A stretch of 64,000 bases of DNA from assembly GCA_003669055.1 (NCBI GenBank), contig RAYB01000016.1, forward strand, positions 1-64,000, given 5' to 3'. This stretch comes from a bacterium 1XD21-70 (GTDB taxonomy: Bacteria > Bacillota > Clostridia > Lachnospirales > Lachnospiraceae). Every line of letters begins with the position of its first letter. Position 1 is the first letter of the stretch. Of the stretch, positions 33,703-42,987 are shown piece by piece. The notes below the pieces were generated by a model. The model worked only from the letters and a program-made list of their open reading frames with translations. It was not told where the DNA came from and searched no databases. The translations under genes and the position numbers were made by a program.

Positions 33703-34485
33703 ATGATACGTTTTTTATTGGTGGTAATCGCACTTTTTGGATTTCTAGGAGCCAGTATCCCGCTGGTGGCGGCAGAATATCTGATAAGGAAATTCAACCC
33801 ACAGCGGCAGCAGGAGCACAGCTTACGGATAGTCCAGGCGATGTTCCGCATGATCTTCCGGATCACCGGTTCCACGTTGGTCGTGAAGGGCCAGGAACGG
33901 GTGCCGGAGGGTGCGGTGCTGTATGTTGGGAACCACCGGAGTTACTTTGATATCATAGTAGGGTATGCGGTAGTGCCCCATCTGGCTGGGTTTGTGGCAA
34001 AGAAAGAGATGACCAGGTACCCAATCTTGGTGAATTGGATGGAACTGGTCAATTGCTTGTTTTTGAACCGGCAGGATATCAAGGAAGGGTTAAAGACGAT
34101 CCTTGAGGGGGTGGAAAAGATGAAGCAGGGGATTTCCCTGTGGATTTTCCCTGAGGGAACCCGCAACGAGAATGAAGATTTGCTGGATCTGATGCCATTT
34201 AAGGAAGGAAGCTTAAAGATTGCGGAAAAAAGCGGCCGTCCGGTAGTGCCGGTGGCGTTTACGGGGACAGCGGATATATTTGAGAACCATATTCCGTTCA
34301 TGAGGCCGTCGCAGGTGACGATTGAGTTTGGGGAGCCGATTTATCTGAAGGAACTTCCGCGGGAATTGAAGAAGTGTTCAGGGGCATACACGCGGGAGAG
34401 GATCATCGAGATGCTGCGGGCAGAACAGGAGTTTAGGCAGACGCACACAGAGGCGATCGGGGGGCAGCGGATCCAAAAAGCATAA
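33703..34485 (+). CDS. plsC: 1-acyl-sn-glycerol-3-phosphate acyltransferase
   Basis: Makes phosphatidic acid from lysophosphatidic acid. An N-terminal membrane helix (about 1-25) precedes the acyltransferase motifs NHRSYFD (HX4D), an LNRQD motif-II region and the FPEGTRNE motif III; motif IV is VVPVAFTGT. Protein length is 260 aa. GGAGAGGG lies before the ATG at 33703, and further in-frame ATGs upstream sit in the terminator and promoter. Confidence 0.9.
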   Translation: MIRFLLVVIALFGFLGASIPLVAAEYLIRKFNPQRQQEHSLRIVQAMFRMIFRITGSTLVVKGQERVPEGAVLYVGNHRSYFDIIVGYAVVPHLAGFVAKKEMTRYPILVNWMELVNCLFLNRQDIKEGLKTILEGVEKMKQGISLWIFPEGTRNENEDLLDLMPFKEGSLKIAEKSGRPVVPVAFTGTADIFENHIPFMRPSQVTIEFGEPIYLKELPRELKKCSGAYTRERIIEMLRAEQEFRQTHTEAIGGQRIQKA

Positions 34486-34529
34486 AAAAGAGGCCGGGAA
34501 CAAGGGCAGATACGGAGGATACACGGAGC

Positions 34530-35657
34530 ATGGATTTACTGGAATGCAGGAAGCAGCTGGATGGGATTGACCGGCAGCTGGTGGAGTTGTTTGAAGAGCG
34601 GATGAGAATCTGCGGTGATGTGGCAGAGTATAAGATCGGAGCCGGGAAGCCCGTCTATGACGGGGAACGGGAACAGCAGAAGCTGGCAGCCGTAGCAGCC
34701 TTGGCGCATGGGGAATACAATCAGGCAGCGGTGCAGGAACTATTCACGCAGCTGATGACGATCAGCCGCCGCTACCAGTACCGGATGATGGCAGGGCATG
34801 GGCAGCAGGAGAAGCTGGGGTACGAACAGGTGGAGAGGCTTCCTATGGATGGGGTACGGGTGGTATACCAGGGCGTGGAGGGGGCTTACAGCCATGCCGC
34901 TGCCCTGCAGTATTTTGGTGAAGGGACGGATCTTTGCCATGTGCTGACCTTTGAGGAGGCCATGCAGGAGGTGCAGGAAGGCCGGGCAGACTATGGCGTG
35001 CTGCCGATTGAGAATTCTACGGCCGGTGCGGTGATCGATAATTATGATTTACAAATCAAGTATAACAACCATATCGTGGCGGAAACCTTTGTGAAAGTCC
35101 GGCATGCGCTTTTGGGCTGCCCGGGTGCAAAGGCAGAGAACATCAAAACAGTGTTTTCCCATCCGCAGGCGCTGATGCAGTGTGCAGGATTTTTGAACGG
35201 AAACCGGGAGATGAAACAGATCAGCTTGGAGAACACGGCAGTGGCGGCCAAGAAGGTGGTGGAAGATGGGGATCCGGCCCAGGCGGCGATTGCCAGTGAG
35301 ATGGCAGGCAAGCTTTATGGGCTGCAGGTTCTAAAGCCGCAGATCCAGGATAATATTAATAATACGACCCGCTTTATTGTTTTGGCGAGGCGCCCATTAT
35401 ACCGCAAAGATGCGGTGAAGGTCAGCCTCACCTTTGAACTGCCGCACCGGAGCGGTACGCTTTATAACATCCTGGGGCATTTCATTTTCAATGGGGTGAA
35501 TATGCGGATGATTGAGTCCAGGCCGATCCCGGGGCGGAGCTGGGAATACCGGTTTTTTGTGGATATCGAGGGCAATCTGGCGGATGCGGCTATTCAGAAT
35601 GCCTTAAAGGGAGTGGCGGCGGAGGCTCAGAATATGCGGATCCTCGGGAATTATTGA
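34530..35657 (+). CDS. pheA: Bifunctional chorismate mutase / prephenate dehydratase
   Basis: The P-protein converts chorismate to prephenate and on to phenylpyruvate for phenylalanine. Residues 1-90 are an AroQ-type chorismate mutase (LDGIDRQLVELFEERMRICGDVAEYK). Residues about 108-290 are prephenate dehydratase (VYQGVEGAYSHAAA, the catalytic Thr-Arg-Phe in NNTTRFIVL). Residues about 295-375 are an ACT regulatory domain (FELPHRSGTLYNIL and MIESRPIPG, the ESRP phenylalanine-binding motif), so feedback inhibition by Phe is expected. ACGGAGG and a following GGAG precede the ATG. Confidence 0.95.
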   Translation: MDLLECRKQLDGIDRQLVELFEERMRICGDVAEYKIGAGKPVYDGEREQQKLAAVAALAHGEYNQAAVQELFTQLMTISRRYQYRMMAGHGQQEKLGYEQVERLPMDGVRVVYQGVEGAYSHAAALQYFGEGTDLCHVLTFEEAMQEVQEGRADYGVLPIENSTAGAVIDNYDLQIKYNNHIVAETFVKVRHALLGCPGAKAENIKTVFSHPQALMQCAGFLNGNREMKQISLENTAVAAKKVVEDGDPAQAAIASEMAGKLYGLQVLKPQIQDNINNTTRFIVLARRPLYRKDAVKVSLTFELPHRSGTLYNILGHFIFNGVNMRMIESRPIPGRSWEYRFFVDIEGNLADAAIQNALKGVAAEAQNMRILGNY

Positions 35658-35736
35658 CGGGGATATTCTGTGCAGTTTCCCGGCATTTAGCCTGGATAGC
35701 GACAAAAGATCATGAAAGAAGAAGGGAGTGAGCAGC

Positions 35737-37302
35737 ATGGTACGCACATTTGCGGCAATCGATGTAGGTTCTTCTGGCCTGGAAATGGGGATTTATGAAT
35801 TGTCAGAGAAGTTTGGCATCCGTCTCATCGACCAGGTGCGGTATCCGATTGCCTTGGGCGAGGATGCCTGGAGAAACGGGAAGATCAGCTACCGCCAGGT
35901 AGACGAGATGTGTGAGGTGCTGGCAGAATATGCCCGTATCATGAAGGGATACCAAGTGGAGAACTGCCGTGCCTATGCTACCAGCGCCCTGCGGGAGGCG
36001 CAAAACAGCAAGATTGTGGTGGATCAGATCCGGGTGAGGGCCGGGATCGATGTCCGGGTAATCAGCAATTCGGAACAGCGCTTTATCAGCTACAAGGCGA
36101 TTGCTTATAAAGATGCAGAATTCCAGAAAGTCATCCAGAAGGGGACGGCGATCCTGGATGTGGGGAACGGGAGCACCCAGATATCGCTGTTTGACAAGGA
36201 CTCGCTGGTGTCCACCCAGAACCTGCCGTTGGGGGCTGTCCGCCTGATGGAAATCATGAGGCACATGAAGACCACGGCGGAGAAGGAGAGGAAGCTGATC
36301 CAGGAACTTGTAGACAATGAACTGGTCACTTTCCGCAAGATTTATCTGAAGGACAAAAAGATAGAGAACCTGATCGGAGTCGGCAAGGTCACATTAGTCC
36401 TGTACCAGAGGATCATGGAAGAGGTGAACCACCGGGACCGGATTACATGGGAGGAATTCAACCACTTTTATGATGTCCTGGGGCGCATGACCCTGGATCA
36501 GATGGAAGATACCTTCGGGGTTAACGCAAACTATGCATCCCTGCTGCTCCCTGCTGCCACCATCATCCGCCAGGTGCTGGAGGTAACCGGTGCAGACAGC
36601 ATCTGGGTTCCTGGCACGCTTATGATTGACGGGATTGCGGCGGAATATGCGGAGGAACGGAAGCTTTTGAAGTTCAACCACAATTTTGCCAATGACATCA
36701 TCGTTACATCCCGGAACATGGCCAAGCGCTATAAGTGCCATATGCCCCATATCCAGGCGGTAGAGAATGCGGCGCTGCAGGTGTTTGACAGCCTGAAAAA
36801 ATACCATGGTTTAAAGGAACGGGAGCGGCTGCTTCTGCAGATCTCGGCAGATTTGCATTCCTGCGGGAAATTTGTGACTATGCGCAATGCCACGGAGTAT
36901 GCTTACAATATTATCATGGCGACGGAGATCATTGGCTTGTCCCATGTGGAGCGGGAGATCGTGGCCAATGTGGTCCGCTACCACCTAAAAGCCTTCCAGT
37001 ACAATGATATCAAGATCGATGCCAAGCCATCCCGGAACTCACGTCTGGCCACGCCGGACAATCTCACATTGACGGTGGCAAAGCTGACGGCGATCCTGCG
37101 GCTGGCCAACTCCATGGACCGCAGCCATAACAACAAATTGGATGGCTGCCGGATTGTGGTTAAGAATAACAAGCTGGTCATTAACACGGATTATATGGGG
37201 GACGTGACGCTGGAGGCGCTGTCAATTGAGGAGAAGGCGGATTTCTTTGAGGAGATTTTCGGGCTGCGCCCGGTGCTGAAACAAAAAAAGGGGAACCGAT
37301 AG
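35737..37302 (+). CDS. ppx: Exopolyphosphatase / guanosine pentaphosphatase family (Ppx/GppA)
   Basis: The N-terminal actin-like ATPase fold (FAAIDVGSSGLEMGIYEL, then AILDVGNGSTQISLF) is the Ppx/GppA signature. The C-terminal half, with DLHSCGKFV and VRYH motifs, looks like an HD-type domain as in longer Ppx proteins. The enzyme removes terminal phosphate from polyphosphate, or converts pppGpp to ppGpp. GAAGGGAG before the ATG at 35737 decides the start over a TTG nine bases upstream. It is followed by ppk1 60 bases later. Protein length 521 aa. Confidence 0.9.
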   Translation: MVRTFAAIDVGSSGLEMGIYELSEKFGIRLIDQVRYPIALGEDAWRNGKISYRQVDEMCEVLAEYARIMKGYQVENCRAYATSALREAQNSKIVVDQIRVRAGIDVRVISNSEQRFISYKAIAYKDAEFQKVIQKGTAILDVGNGSTQISLFDKDSLVSTQNLPLGAVRLMEIMRHMKTTAEKERKLIQELVDNELVTFRKIYLKDKKIENLIGVGKVTLVLYQRIMEEVNHRDRITWEEFNHFYDVLGRMTLDQMEDTFGVNANYASLLLPAATIIRQVLEVTGADSIWVPGTLMIDGIAAEYAEERKLLKFNHNFANDIIVTSRNMAKRYKCHMPHIQAVENAALQVFDSLKKYHGLKERERLLLQISADLHSCGKFVTMRNATEYAYNIIMATEIIGLSHVEREIVANVVRYHLKAFQYNDIKIDAKPSRNSRLATPDNLTLTVAKLTAILRLANSMDRSHNNKLDGCRIVVKNNKLVINTDYMGDVTLEALSIEEKADFFEEIFGLRPVLKQKKGNR

Positions 37303-37362
37303 GGCTGCAAGTAGAAAAAGCAAGATTTCAGGGAGGAAAGCCAGGAGGGCTTGAGGACAGAT

Positions 37363-39504
37363 ATGGCAGAAATAGAAAATATTTACACTGATCCGAAGAA
37401 TTATGTAAACAGGGAACTGAGTTGGCTGGAGTTCAATTACCGGATTCTGCATGAAGCCAGGGATAAGGCGATTCCGCTGTTTGAGCGGCTGAAATTTCTG
37501 AGCATTACGGCATCAAACCTTGACGAATTTTGCATGGTGCGGGTGGCATCCTTAAAAGACCAGGTCCATGCCAAATATAAAAAGACGGACATTGCCGGGC
37601 TGCGGGCAGAAGAGCAGCTGGCGCTGATATCGGAGAAGAGCCACCGGCTGGTGGAACTGCAATATTCGACTTACGGCAGATCCCTGCTCCCGGCGTTAAA
37701 GCAGAAGGGGCTGGTGGTTTTGTGGGAGCATGAGGAACTGACGGAAAAAGAGCAGGCATTTGTGGACGGCTATTTTCGGGAGAACGTCTATCCGGTGCTG
37801 ACCCCGATGGCAGTGGATTCTTCGCGCCCATTTCCGCTGATCCGCAACAAATCGTTAAACATTGCGGCACTGGTACAGAAAAAATCCGGCGACGATACCT
37901 TGGAATTTGCCATGGTGCAGGTGCCTTCGGTGCTTCCGCGGATTGTGGAACTGCCCTGTGCCGAGGATGGCGCACGCCGGGTCATTTTGTTGGAGGAGGT
38001 TATCGAGCGCAATATCCATGAACTGTTCCTGAATTATAATATTGTGTCTGCACATCCGTTCCGGATCATGAGGAATGCCGATTTTACCCTGGATGAGGAA
38101 GAGGCAGTGGATTTGCTGGAAGAGATCCAGAAACAGCTCAAAAAGCGCCAGTGGGGAGAGGTAATCCGCCTGGAGATTGAAGAAAAGGTAGATAAACGGC
38201 TTTTGAAAATTCTGCGCAAGGGGCTTTCGGTGGGCAGTGAGGATATCTATGAGATCAGCGGCCCGTTGGATCTGACATTTTTGATGAAGCTATACGGCAT
38301 GGGCGGGTTTGGGCATTTAAAGGAGACGCCCTATACGCCGCAGCCAGTCCCGGCACTGATGAATGACGATGATATCTTTACCAATATACGGAGGCAGGAT
38401 ATTTTGCTGCACCATCCCTACCAGACCTTTGACCCGGTGGTAAGCTTGGTACGCCAGGCCGCCAAGGATCCGGAGGTGCTGGCTATTAAGCAGACCCTGT
38501 ACCGGGTCAGCGGGCATTCGCCTATCATAGCGGCGCTGGCCGAGGCGGCAGACAATGGCAAACAGGTGTCGGTGCTGGTGGAATTAAAGGCACGTTTTGA
38601 CGAGGAGAATAACATTAACTGGGCAAAGAAGCTAGAGAAGGCCGGCTGCCATGTCATCTATGGCCTGATGGGCTTAAAGACCCACTGCAAGATCACTTTG
38701 GTGGTGCGCCGGGAGGAAGACGGCATCCGCCGATATGTCCATTTAGGAACCGGAAACTATAACGATTCCACGGCCAGGCTGTACACAGACTGCGGCCTGA
38801 TGACTTGCAACCCCAAGATTGGCCAGGACGCCACGGCAGTGTTCAACATGCTGTCCGGCTATTCGGAGCCGCCGACCTGGAACAAGCTTTCGCTGGCGCC
38901 TTTGTGGCTGCGGGGCAAATTCATCAAGATGATCCGCCGGGAGACCGAACATGCCCGCGCGGGCGGCTATGCCCATATTATGGCAAAGATGAACTCCCTG
39001 TGTGACAAAGAAATCATTGCCAGCCTTTATGAGGCCTCCTGTGCCGGGGTGAAAGTAGAATTAGTGATACGGGGGATCTGCTGCCTAAAGGCAGGTATCC
39101 CTGGGCTCAGCGAAAACATCAGCGTCCATTCCATCGTAGGGAATTTCCTGGAGCATGCCCGTATTTTTTACTTTGAAAATGATGGGAGCCCGGAGGTTTA
39201 TATGGGCAGCGCCGACTGGATGCCGCGGAACCTCGACAAGCGAGTGGAAATTATGTTCCCGGTGGAAGACCTTGATTTAAAAGAACAGGTAATCCACATC
39301 CTGCGCGTCCAGTTAGAAGACAATGTCAAAGCCCACATCCTCCAGGCGGACGGAAGTTATGAAAAGATTGACAAACGGGGTAAGGAACTGGTAACGGCCC
39401 AACAACAGTTCTGTGAGGAAGCGGTGGCGGCCGCGGCTGCCCAGAAACAAAAACTCAGCCCCGACATACAGGACACACGTAGATTCCAGCCTGCAGAAGG
39501 CTAA
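37363..39504 (+). CDS. ppk1: Polyphosphate kinase 1
   Basis: Makes polyphosphate from ATP by way of a phosphohistidine. Family motifs are NRELSWLEFNYRILHEA (N domain), LLHHPYQTFDPV, the catalytic-histidine block GLKTHCKITLVVRRE, and YVHLGTGNYNDSTARLYTD. The second phospholipase-D-like half has GSADWMPRNLDKRVE. GAGGA lies before the ATG at 37363; a TTG at 37351 is an alternative. Length is 713 aa. With ppx directly upstream, synthesis and breakdown of polyphosphate are encoded together, as in many bacteria. Confidence 0.96.
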   Translation: MAEIENIYTDPKNYVNRELSWLEFNYRILHEARDKAIPLFERLKFLSITASNLDEFCMVRVASLKDQVHAKYKKTDIAGLRAEEQLALISEKSHRLVELQYSTYGRSLLPALKQKGLVVLWEHEELTEKEQAFVDGYFRENVYPVLTPMAVDSSRPFPLIRNKSLNIAALVQKKSGDDTLEFAMVQVPSVLPRIVELPCAEDGARRVILLEEVIERNIHELFLNYNIVSAHPFRIMRNADFTLDEEEAVDLLEEIQKQLKKRQWGEVIRLEIEEKVDKRLLKILRKGLSVGSEDIYEISGPLDLTFLMKLYGMGGFGHLKETPYTPQPVPALMNDDDIFTNIRRQDILLHHPYQTFDPVVSLVRQAAKDPEVLAIKQTLYRVSGHSPIIAALAEAADNGKQVSVLVELKARFDEENNINWAKKLEKAGCHVIYGLMGLKTHCKITLVVRREEDGIRRYVHLGTGNYNDSTARLYTDCGLMTCNPKIGQDATAVFNMLSGYSEPPTWNKLSLAPLWLRGKFIKMIRRETEHARAGGYAHIMAKMNSLCDKEIIASLYEASCAGVKVELVIRGICCLKAGIPGLSENISVHSIVGNFLEHARIFYFENDGSPEVYMGSADWMPRNLDKRVEIMFPVEDLDLKEQVIHILRVQLEDNVKAHILQADGSYEKIDKRGKELVTAQQQFCEEAVAAAAAQKQKLSPDIQDTRRFQPAEG

Positions 39505-39529
39505 AACAGGAAGACAGCAGACAATATAG

Positions 39530-39568
39530 CAGCCAGGGGAACGAAGAGCCGTTCCCCTGGCTGTTTTT
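39530..39568. terminator. Bidirectional terminator between ppk1 and the DHHW gene
   Basis: CAGCCAGGGGAACG (39530-39543) pairs perfectly with CGTTCCCCTGGCTG (39550-39563), followed by TTTTT on the plus strand. Confidence 0.92.
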
Positions 39569-40698
39569 CAATAGATCGCCCGGATCCCCAAATCATCATC
39601 GAGTGTATTCATATTATAGAGGATCAGCACATCCGTGACGCTCTCATGGCTTTTGATAAAGCCCGAAGGCCCCAATTTGTAATACCGGGTATCAAGCACA
39701 TAGATTTTCTTAAAATGCCGGACCAAAAACGGCACCATGGAATTAGCATAGCTATCCTTGATCAGAACCAGTTCCCTTTCGGATTCTGCGGTTTCGTTGG
39801 TAATCTCAACCAAAGGATGGAGGTTATTTAAAAATAGCGAATACTTATCCTTTTTCTTTGTATATTCCAGGTTGTAAAGGCTGTCGGAAGTTTCCTTCGT
39901 ATCTTCGTAAAAGACCGTCAGCTTATCAGCAGGGTTCCGGTAAAGGATAATAGGATCCCCTTTTTGGCTGTAATCCTTTACTTTAGAATAGATTGTCCCG
40001 CAAAAGCCATCGGCAGCTGTTTCGGCCTCCAGGGCTTCTAAAGAAACCGGTGTGAGCCCTTTTTCACGGCAGAAGGCCAGATACCCGATATAAGCGCCAA
40101 ACGTAGTCCAGTGGTGGTCCGTGCGGTAGTAAAGGGGAGATTCTTCTTTGTGTGCCAGCAAATCCTGGCTGCAGTCGATCGCCGGGATATTTGACATTTG
40201 GTAAATCTGGTTTGCCGTATCCATCTGATTCCGGGCGGGGGCAAATTTAGGAAGCTTATCCTGGTATGCATAGACGGCTGTGGGTATTAGCATCAGGTGC
40301 AGATCAACCTGTTGGAGTTCCTCCTTTTGGGAAAAGGACTGCATGATGCGGGAAATCTGTTCGGTATTCTTAGGGCGCTTGTACTCTTCGATCAGATAGC
40401 CATCGCTGCAGAGGTATACCTGGTTGATTTCCTTTTTTCCGATTGCGGTTTCTGCATTGGCCTTTAGGCTGACGAAAAAATCACGAAGGGGAAAATGGTC
40501 ACAGAGATAGGCGTTGAGCCCTTTCATGTATTCTCCGCTTTTGACGGTTTCCCATTTGAGGGCTGGGAACGGTTCCAGGTAACGGTTTTCATTTTCGGAA
40601 AATTCCTGTTTCTCTAAAACCAGGAAACCGATAGAAAGCACCAGGATAACGGCGCTCAGCAGGACGGAGGTCATAGTGCGGATCGTTGTCTCATTCAT
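39568..40698 (-). CDS. DHHW-family exported protein, partner of the MBOAT
   Basis: An N-terminal membrane anchor (residues 8-30) is followed by an extracellular AlgX/DltD-like SGNH-type domain. The signature YYRTDHHWTTFGAY gives the family its name, and LIKDSYANSMVPFL is the downstream Ser/Asp-like block. Partners of MBOAT acyltransferases with this fold carry acyl groups to cell-envelope polymers. AGAGGAC before the ATG at 40698 sets the start. It is the last gene of the four-gene operon. Length is 376 aa. Confidence 0.85.
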   Translation of the reverse strand: MNETTIRTMTSVLLSAVILVLSIGFLVLEKQEFSENENRYLEPFPALKWETVKSGEYMKGLNAYLCDHFPLRDFFVSLKANAETAIGKKEINQVYLCSDGYLIEEYKRPKNTEQISRIMQSFSQKEELQQVDLHLMLIPTAVYAYQDKLPKFAPARNQMDTANQIYQMSNIPAIDCSQDLLAHKEESPLYYRTDHHWTTFGAYIGYLAFCREKGLTPVSLEALEAETAADGFCGTIYSKVKDYSQKGDPIILYRNPADKLTVFYEDTKETSDSLYNLEYTKKKDKYSLFLNNLHPLVEITNETAESERELVLIKDSYANSMVPFLVRHFKKIYVLDTRYYKLGPSGFIKSHESVTDVLILYNMNTLDDDLGIRAIY

Positions 40699-40739
40699 GG
40701 TTAAGTCCTCTTTTTGCAAAAAGCCTTGTGTGGCGGCTT

Positions 40740-42218
40740 TTAGAAACGGAAATACAGAAACGGGTTATAGCTGTCATTGACCAGGCAGGCGGTAGTCAGC
40801 AGAAACAGGCCAAGATAGCCGATAAGGGATAACAGGGAACAGAGGGCTTTTTTGCTGTTTCCCAGTTTTTCGTATTTTCGGCAAAGCCAGGGGTAAACAG
40901 GAAGCGCCAGGAGGAGGGCTGCCAACAGCAGCATGCCATAATTGCCCAGGTACCAGAAAAATTCCGTCCCCCACCAGGCATTGCCTGCGATTTTAAACAT
41001 GGAACAGAGGTAACTGCCCAACAGCTGCATGTCATCAAACACAAACAGGACAAAGCCTGTCACTACGATGGCAATAGTGTAGAGATGGCCAAAAAGGCTT
41101 GGAAGCAGCTTTAGCTTTTCTCCCCAGATATATTTTTCTAAGGTTAAAAGGACGCCGTAATAAAGCCCCCACAGGACGAAGTTCCATGCCGCGCCATGCC
41201 ATAAGCCGGTGAGGAACCAGACGGCACCCATGTTAAAGAGATGCCTCTTTACGCCCCTCCGGTTGCCTCCGAGGGGGATATAGACATAATCCCGGAACCA
41301 GGAGGATAAGGAAATATGCCACCTCCGCCAGAAGTCCGTGACAGATACTGCCCACAGAGGGTAGCGGAAATTTTCCGGGAAATGGAATCCCAACATCCAT
41401 CCCATCCCGATTGCCATATCGCTATAGGCACTGAAATCAAAATAAAGCTGCAGGGTGAATGCGGCGGCGCCCAGCCAGCAAGTAGCTACGGAGGCCTGCC
41501 CGGGTTCCAGCATGCGGATCTCTTCCCAAAGCAGCCCCATCTGGTTGGCAATCAATACTTTTTTGAACAGGCCCTGCATCAGACGGAATAAGCCGCCCTG
41601 GAAACCGTCCCGGCTGACGGTGCGCTGGCGGAGTTCCTGGTTCACCGTGGAAAAACGGACAATCGGCCCCGCTACCAGCTGGGGGAACATGGATACGTAG
41701 GTTAAGTAGGTGAGGTAGCTGTGCTCTGTGGGAACTTCCTTCCGGTAGAGGTCAATGATATAACTCATGGTCTGGAAGGTAAAAAAGCTGATTCCGATAG
41801 GAAGTCCGATATGGGGGAGGGGGAAAGCCGTGCCAAAAAGTGCATTGACTGTCCCGACCGCAAAATCGGCATATTTAAAAAACGCCAGCATGGATAAGTT
41901 GACCACGATGGAGCAGGCCAGAAAAAGCTGGCGCTTCCCCTTTGTATTGCCGAAACGTTCCATCAGCAGCCCGTTTGCAAAGTCAACGGCAGAGGCAAAC
42001 AGCATCAGAAGGATGTAGACAGGTTCCCCCCAAGCGTAAAAAATCAGGCTGAAGACAAGTAAAATCCCGTTCCTTAATGAAATCAGGGACGGGCACTTTA
42101 TGGAAGAAATCCGGCAGGGCACACCGGGGATGTGCTTTGCCGGACAGGATATGCCATAATATAGAACCAGGCACAGAGGCAGAAAGAAAAACAAAAACGG
42201 GATACTGCTAAAAACCAT
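40740..42218 (-). CDS. MBOAT-family membrane O-acyltransferase with in-frame palindrome insert
   Basis: A multi-spanning acyltransferase like AlgI/PatA. Typical blocks are FYAWGEPVYILLMLF, QLVAGPIVRF, FWRRWHISLSSWFRDYVYIPLGGNR and FLTGLWHGAAWNFVLWG with the catalytic histidine. It moves acyl groups across the membrane for O-acylation of a polysaccharide or peptidoglycan. Between residues 22 and 48 there is an extra segment (including CPAKHIPGVPCRI) which I do not expect in the family, and its DNA contains a REP-like palindrome at 42110-42144. The frame stays open, so the protein is probably still made. Length is 492 aa. Confidence 0.9.
   Translation of the reverse strand: MVFSSIPFLFFFLPLCLVLYYGISCPAKHIPGVPCRISSIKCPSLISLRNGILLVFSLIFYAWGEPVYILLMLFASAVDFANGLLMERFGNTKGKRQLFLACSIVVNLSMLAFFKYADFAVGTVNALFGTAFPLPHIGLPIGISFFTFQTMSYIIDLYRKEVPTEHSYLTYLTYVSMFPQLVAGPIVRFSTVNQELRQRTVSRDGFQGGLFRLMQGLFKKVLIANQMGLLWEEIRMLEPGQASVATCWLGAAAFTLQLYFDFSAYSDMAIGMGWMLGFHFPENFRYPLWAVSVTDFWRRWHISLSSWFRDYVYIPLGGNRRGVKRHLFNMGAVWFLTGLWHGAAWNFVLWGLYYGVLLTLEKYIWGEKLKLLPSLFGHLYTIAIVVTGFVLFVFDDMQLLGSYLCSMFKIAGNAWWGTEFFWYLGNYGMLLLAALLLALPVYPWLCRKYEKLGNSKKALCSLLSLIGYLGLFLLTTACLVNDSYNPFLYFRF
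42110..42144. repeat. REP-like palindrome, copy 1, inside the MBOAT gene
   Basis: TCCGGCAGGGCACA (42110-42123) and TGTGCTTTGCCGGA (42131-42144) form a stem with two G-T wobbles. It matches the element at 56481-56514 in both arms, in the loop motif GGGGATG, and in orientation. Confidence 0.75.
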
Positions 42219-42232
42219 GACTGCCCCCTAAC

Positions 42233-42961
42233 CTAACGGATTCCGTCCAGGATAATCTGGCTGATGGAATCTGCGTGCTCAGAGATGACCAGATAGACAT
42301 AATTGCCTTCCACATGGACGGAACTCTTATCCACAATCTGGAACTGATCCGGAAGGTAATTTTCCATCTCGGAACGTTTCTGGTCGATTACGGTCTGGAG
42401 GGATGCGGCCAGGGCATCGGTGCTGCCGGAGTCCTTGGATTTTAAGATGGCAATGGTCTCGGCAGAAACCGCCGTCTCGGACATGGAGAATACATATTCA
42501 TCCAGGGTGCTTACATCAACCCCATAATAGTTGGAAATGAACTCATCCGGCAAAACCATGGGGGAGTTTAAGGCTACCTTGCCGGTGATCTCGTCATAAA
42601 TGTCCTGGACACTCTTTTTAGGCGCCGGAACGTCGGCAGGCGGAGCCTCCGGGGCAGGTTCTTCCGAGGAGGCCGGTTGATTGTCACCGCCAGAAGGAGC
42701 GGGCTGGGAGGGAGCCTCCCCAGCCGGTTCGGATGCGGGTGTCTCCGTGCCGGGAGCCGTGGTTTCTGCGGTCTCGTCTTCTGTGGTTTCGGCGTCCGCT
42801 TGGCCGGAGGAAGGCGTGGCGGCTTCTGTCGTGTCGGCAGCCGTGGTTACGGCAGCAGGCGTATCAGGTACAGCCGGTGTTTCAGGCTGGCCGCAGGAGC
42901 CTAGGATAAGGGCGGCGGATACGGCGCAGGCGCATAAGCATAAAAGGTTTGTTCTTTTCAT
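42233..42961 (-). CDS. DUF4358 lipoprotein
   Basis: A lipobox (LGSCG, Cys near 23) ends the signal peptide. A long disordered Ala/Thr/Pro/Glu-rich linker runs to about residue 120. The C-terminal domain (YDEITGKVALNSPMVLPDEF to the end, including EYVFSMSETAVSAETIAILKS) matches DUF4358, a clostridial lipoprotein family of unknown function. It is found with MBOAT/DHHW genes in related organisms, as here, so a role in envelope acylation is inferred. It ends 14 bases before the MBOAT gene starts. Confidence 0.85.
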   Translation of the reverse strand: MKRTNLLCLCACAVSAALILGSCGQPETPAVPDTPAAVTTAADTTEAATPSSGQADAETTEDETAETTAPGTETPASEPAGEAPSQPAPSGGDNQPASSEEPAPEAPPADVPAPKKSVQDIYDEITGKVALNSPMVLPDEFISNYYGVDVSTLDEYVFSMSETAVSAETIAILKSKDSGSTDALAASLQTVIDQKRSEMENYLPDQFQIVDKSSVHVEGNYVYLVISEHADSISQIILDGIR

Positions 42962-42987
42962 AATGGTTTCCCCTTTGGTTTATAAAT

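Noticed and set aside
40698-40719. Upstream ATG at 40719 for the DHHW gene
   Set aside because: It lies upstream of the ribosome site AGAGGAC, which is correctly spaced for the ATG at 40698.
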